Origin: Mycolicibacterium tokaiense
GTDB lineage: Bacteria > Actinomycetota > Actinomycetes > Mycobacteriales > Mycobacteriaceae
DNA length: 64,000 nt
Direction of reading: 5' to 3'
Assembly (NCBI RefSeq): GCF_010725885.1
Contig: NZ_AP022600.1
Location: 1,674,001-1,738,000, forward strand
Shown here piece after piece: positions 60,563 through 64,000 of the stretch. A program made the translations under genes and the position numbers. A model generated the notes under the pieces. It worked only from the letters and a program-made list of their open reading frames with translations, searched no databases and was not told the origin of the DNA. How positions within the stretch are numbered: position 1 is the first letter of the stretch; each line of letters starts with the position of its first letter.

Positions 60563-62913
60563 CGCCGCGGCGGCGCCGCTTGCGCACGTTTTCGATCACG
60601 GCGCCCCGCTTCATCACCATCATGATCCTGCTGGCCATGCTCGTGCTGCCGGCCGCGCTGCCCCAGGCCGCCGCCGGTGAACCCGGCGAGGCCCGGTTCC
60701 TGGTGATCCATGTCGACCTCATCACCCCCGACACCGTCACCACCACGGGCCCGCCGACCGTCACTGTGACGGGCAGTGTGGAGAACATCGGCGATCGTCC
60801 GGTTCGGGACGTCGTGGCCCGGCTCGAACGCGCCCCGGCGGTCACCGACTCCAGCCGCCTGCGCACCGATCTCGGCGGGGAGAACACCCAGTTCAGCCCG
60901 GTCGGAGAATTCATCGACGTCTCGACCGAGCTGCAGCGCGGCCAGCAGGCGCCCTTCCGGCTGTCCTATCCCCTGCGCTCAGCCACCGAACCCGCTCTCG
61001 ACATCCAGACCCCGGGCATCTATCCCCTGCTGGTCAACGTCAACGGCACCCCGGACTACGGTGCCGCTGCGCGGCTGGACGACGCCCGCTTCCTGCTGCC
61101 GGTCCTCGGGCTGCCCCGGGAGGACACCCCGGTCGGTGCGGAACTCGGTGGTGACGTTGCCGATGTGGTGGCCCCCGACACCTCGCGTCCGGTTCCGGTG
61201 ACCATGCTGTGGCCGCTGGCCGACCGACCCCAACTGGCGCCCGGGGTTCCCGGCGGAACCACCCCGGTGCGGTTGTCCGACGACTCACTGGCCACGTCGC
61301 TGGCACCCGGTGGGCGGCTGGACATGCTGCTGGGTGCCGCCGAGTTCGCCACCGGACCCACCGTGGACCCCGGCGGAGAGATCACCCGGGCCCTGTGTCT
61401 GGCCGTGGATCCCGACCTGCTGGTCACCGTCAACGCGATGACCGGCGGGTATGTGGTGAGCAGCGCCGCCGATCCGCTGACGCCGCCCGGCCAGCCGGGC
61501 AGTGGACAGGCTGCGGCGTCGGCCTGGCTGGATCGGCTGCGGGCACTGGCCGGCCGGATGTGCGTGACGGCCATGCCCTATGCCCAGGCCGACCTGGACG
61601 CCGTGGCCCGCGTGGGTGACCCGAACCTCGGCGCCTTCGCCACCACCACTGTCTTCGATCTGGTGGACCAGATCCTCGGGGTCACCTCCACCCGTGGGGT
61701 CACAGTCGTGGGCGACGGTCCGCTGACCACCCGCGCCACTCAGCTGCTCACCGAGCACGGCCCGACCGTGGCGATCGCCGCCGCAGACAGCCTCGCCACC
61801 GACGAGACCACGGGCGAGGGCGTCACCGCCGACCTGGCCCCACGACGGCTGTCGGGTCAGGTGGTGGCTGTCCCGTTCGACCCGACAGTCGGGGCCGCGC
61901 TGGCCGCCGTCGGCAGCCAGCCGACGTCACCGTCGTACCTGGACTCGTCACTGGCAGTCCCGGTCGACAACGATTCCGAGGTGTCCCGTCGCCAGGATGC
62001 CCTCGCGGCCATGCTGTGGCGCAGCCTGAACCCGGAGATCGCGCCGCGGGCCCAGGTGCTGGTGCCGCCACTGAACTGGGACCCCGACGACGGCGACGCC
62101 CAGGCCGTACTGACCACCCTGGCCACCAGTATCCGCTCAGGCCTGGCGGTACCCGCGCCGCTGGCCGATGTGATCGCCCAGGCCGACGCCGTGCACGGCC
62201 CACTGCAGCCGGTATCGGCCGCGGCCGACAACAACGTGCAAGGCCGCATCGACGACGCGGTGGTGGGCCAACTCTCCGGCCAGCTGAGCCGGCTCTGGGG
62301 CCTGACGGCGGCGCTGACCACCAACACCCAGACCGGTCTGACGGGTGTGGCCTACACCGCCCCGCTGCGGGAGGACATGCTGCGGGCGCTGAGCCAGTCC
62401 GAGCCCGCGCCGTCGCGCAACGACCTGGCCCGGCGGCGCCTCGGCGTGGTCGGCGGCACCATCGATGACCTGTTCGGCGCCGTCACCATCGTCAATCCCG
62501 GCGGTGCCTACACCCTGGCCACCGAGCGCAGTCCGCTGCCGCTGGCGCTGCGCAACGACCTCGCGGTGCCCATCCGGGTGCGCCTCGATCTGGCCGTGCC
62601 CCCGGGGATGACGGTCGAGGACATCGGTGAGCAGGAACTGCCGCCGGGCTTCCTGCCGATCCGCGTGCCCATCGAAGTGCACTTCACCCAACGGGTGGCC
62701 GTCGACGCCTCGCTGCGCACGCCCGGCGGGCTGCCGCTGGGCGAACCGGTGCGCCTGTCGGTCAACTCGAACGCCTACGGACAGGTGTTGTTCTTCATCA
62801 CCCTGGCCGCGGGCGCAGTGCTGGCGCTGCTGACCGGACGCCGCCTGTGGCACCGGTTCCGCGGCCAACCCGACCGCGCCGATCTCGACCGTCCCGAGCC
62901 GGGCCGCCCGTGA
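60559..62913 (+). CDS. DUF6049 secreted/membrane protein (Rv3909 homologue)
   Basis: 784 aa. The N-terminal signal/anchor [20 protein letters not shown] is followed by a large extracytoplasmic region with an Ig-like start ([20 protein letters not shown]) and late beta-rich segments ([20 protein letters not shown]). It ends in one transmembrane helix ([18 protein letters not shown]) and a short cytoplasmic tail. The conserved place between mutT4 and murJ, with GTGA overlaps on both sides, suggests a role with the lipid II flippase. Molecular function unknown. Confidence 0.9.
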   Translation: MTPRRRRLRTFSITAPRFITIMILLAMLVLPAALPQAAAGEPGEARFLVIHVDLITPDTVTTTGPPTVTVTGSVENIGDRPVRDVVARLERAPAVTDSSRLRTDLGGENTQFSPVGEFIDVSTELQRGQQAPFRLSYPLRSATEPALDIQTPGIYPLLVNVNGTPDYGAAARLDDARFLLPVLGLPREDTPVGAELGGDVADVVAPDTSRPVPVTMLWPLADRPQLAPGVPGGTTPVRLSDDSLATSLAPGGRLDMLLGAAEFATGPTVDPGGEITRALCLAVDPDLLVTVNAMTGGYVVSSAADPLTPPGQPGSGQAAASAWLDRLRALAGRMCVTAMPYAQADLDAVARVGDPNLGAFATTTVFDLVDQILGVTSTRGVTVVGDGPLTTRATQLLTEHGPTVAIAAADSLATDETTGEGVTADLAPRRLSGQVVAVPFDPTVGAALAAVGSQPTSPSYLDSSLAVPVDNDSEVSRRQDALAAMLWRSLNPEIAPRAQVLVPPLNWDPDDGDAQAVLTTLATSIRSGLAVPAPLADVIAQADAVHGPLQPVSAAADNNVQGRIDDAVVGQLSGQLSRLWGLTAALTTNTQTGLTGVAYTAPLREDMLRALSQSEPAPSRNDLARRRLGVVGGTIDDLFGAVTIVNPGGAYTLATERSPLPLALRNDLAVPIRVRLDLAVPPGMTVEDIGEQELPPGFLPIRVPIEVHFTQRVAVDASLRTPGGLPLGEPVRLSVNSNAYGQVLFFITLAAGAVLALLTGRRLWHRFRGQPDRADLDRPEPGRP

Positions 62914-64000
62914 GCACCACCGGACGTCAACCACCCCAGCGGATCCCGGCGCGGCCGGAGCCGCCCCGCCGCCCGCCGCCCCCGCAGCCTGCCCGCCCCC
63001 AACCCGTCTACGTCAAACGCACCCCCGCCACCAAGGCGGTGCGCGCCGAACTGTCCGACGCGGCGGTGGTCTCGCGGTCCTGGGGCATGGCGTTCGCGAC
63101 GCTGATCAGCCGGATCACCGGTTTCATCCGTATCGTGTTGCTGGCCGCGATCCTGGGCGCTGCCCTGTCGAGCACGTTCACCGTGGCCAACCAGTTGCCC
63201 AACATGATCGCCGCGCTGGTGCTCGAAGCCACCTTCACCGCGATCTTCGTGCCGGTGCTCACCCGTGCCGAGCGCGACGATCCCGACGGTGGAGCGGCGT
63301 TCGTCCGACGGCTGGTCACCCTGGCCACCGCGCTGCTGCTGGCCACCACGGTGCTCTCGGTGCTCGGCGCGCCGCTGCTGGTCCGGTTGATGCTCGGCGA
63401 CGACCCGCAGGTCAACGAACCGCTGACCACCGCATTCGCGTATCTGCTCCTGCCGCAGGTGATCTTCTACGGTCTGGCCTCGGTGTTCATGGCAATCCTG
63501 AACACCCGCAACGTCTTCGGCGCCCCCGCGTGGGCACCGGTGGTGAACAACGTCGTCGCGATCGCCACCCTCGGGGTGTATCTGCTGGTACCGGGTGAGC
63601 TGTCGGTGGACCCGGTGCAGATGGGCAACGCCAAGCTCCTGGTCCTGGGTATCGGCACCACGCTGGGCGTGGTGGCGCAGACCGCGATCCTGTACGCCGC
63701 GATCCGCAGGCAGCGGATCAGCCTGCGGCCGCTGTGGGGCATCGACGAGCGCCTCAAGCGTTTCGGCGCGATGGCCTCGGCGATGGTGCTCTACGTGCTG
63801 ATCAGCCAGGTCGGCCTGGTGATCGGCAACCAGATCGCCAGCACCGCAGCGGCTTCCGGGCCGGCCATCTACAGCTACACGTGGCTGGTGCTGCAACTGC
63901 CCTTCGGCATCATCGGCGTGACAGTGCTCACGGTGGTGATGCCCCGACTCTCCCGCAACGCCGCCGCCAACGACACCAAGGCCGTGCTGGCCGACCTGTC
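62910..64000 (+). CDS. murJ: Lipid II flippase MurJ/MviN, N-terminal part (continues past window)
   Basis: About 363 codons visible from the GTG at 62910, which overlaps the DUF6049 stop. A Pro-rich cytoplasmic start (PPRRPPPPQPARPQP) precedes membrane helices: SWGMAFATLISRITGFIRIV, ANQLPNMIAALVLEATFTAI, FVPVLTRAERDD, FAYLLLPQVIFYGLASVFMA, ILNTRNVFGAPAWAPVVNNV. These are the MATE-like MOP family segments with the conserved Arg and the N-T-R-x-x-F-G-A-P-A loop. It flips lipid II for peptidoglycan synthesis. In mycobacteria the protein has a long cytoplasmic pseudokinase tail, outside the window. Confidence 0.95.
   Translation, partial: MSTTGRQPPQRIPARPEPPRRPPPPQPARPQPVYVKRTPATKAVRAELSDAAVVSRSWGMAFATLISRITGFIRIVLLAAILGAALSSTFTVANQLPNMIAALVLEATFTAIFVPVLTRAERDDPDGGAAFVRRLVTLATALLLATTVLSVLGAPLLVRLMLGDDPQVNEPLTTAFAYLLLPQVIFYGLASVFMAILNTRNVFGAPAWAPVVNNVVAIATLGVYLLVPGELSVDPVQMGNAKLLVLGIGTTLGVVAQTAILYAAIRRQRISLRPLWGIDERLKRFGAMASAMVLYVLISQVGLVIGNQIASTAAASGPAIYSYTWLVLQLPFGIIGVTVLTVVMPRLSRNAAANDTKAVLADL

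Overview
The window reads as a chromosomal segment of a rapidly growing mycobacterium (Mycolicibacterium type). The evidence is high GC, many GTG starts, leaderless promoters with TANNNT boxes, and the order dnaB, rplI, rpsR, ssb, rpsF, a GT87 transferase, ponA1, a DUF5318 gene, a DUF1707 gene, padR, ino1, then leuS, mtc28 and the MFS gene. This matches the Rv0036c-Rv0058 block of M. tuberculosis. It runs directly into an Rv3906c-Rv3910-like block (Ca-binding repeat protein, pcnA, mutT4, DUF6049, murJ), so both oriC-flanking arms are joined here.

Layout. Bases 1-16000 are accessory. They hold a minus-strand enzyme cassette with an MmyB-type regulator, a 57-bp tandem repeat, and a SARP/BTAD regulator broken by two frame changes that faces a cis-CaaD-like tautomerase across three SARP-style heptamers. 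Several gene remnants follow (MFS, DsbA, GNAT, GH1). Next is a five-gene catabolic operon (SDR, SMP-30 lactonase, FAH hydrolase, quinone-oxidoreductase type, alpha/beta hydrolase) divergent from a TetR regulator, with a perfect inverted repeat between them.

Bases 16000-33000 are the conserved core. DnaB carries a 340-residue intein in its P-loop with the class 3 W-C-T signature and an Ala at position 1. An intact aldehyde dehydrogenase-like ORF lacks all three catalytic residues. A cobalamin riboswitch, overlapping the 3' end of the GT87 gene, controls a btuF-fhuF-btuC-btuD-like operon.

Bases 33000-50500 mix core and accessory genes. They include a cytosolic trypsin-like protease/NUC1 nuclease fusion whose Shine-Dalgarno can be sequestered by a hairpin, a Tat-exported PhoX phosphatase lipoprotein, an amino-acid ABC system with receptor and permease fused, a GH63 glucosylglycerate hydrolase, and an APC permease / PfkB kinase / class III aminotransferase / class II aldolase operon next to a TetR gene.

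Bases 50500-64000 are conserved housekeeping and envelope genes (leuS, mtc28, UPF0301, MFS, mycothiol-type isomerase fold, pcnA, mutT4, DUF6049, murJ). MurJ runs off the right edge. No rRNA, tRNA or CRISPR array was seen. The best candidates for new biology are the protease-nuclease fusion with its occluded start, the FhuF-like protein inside the B12 operon, the catalytically ablated ALDH, the SARP-tautomerase pair, and the kinase-aminotransferase-aldolase operon.
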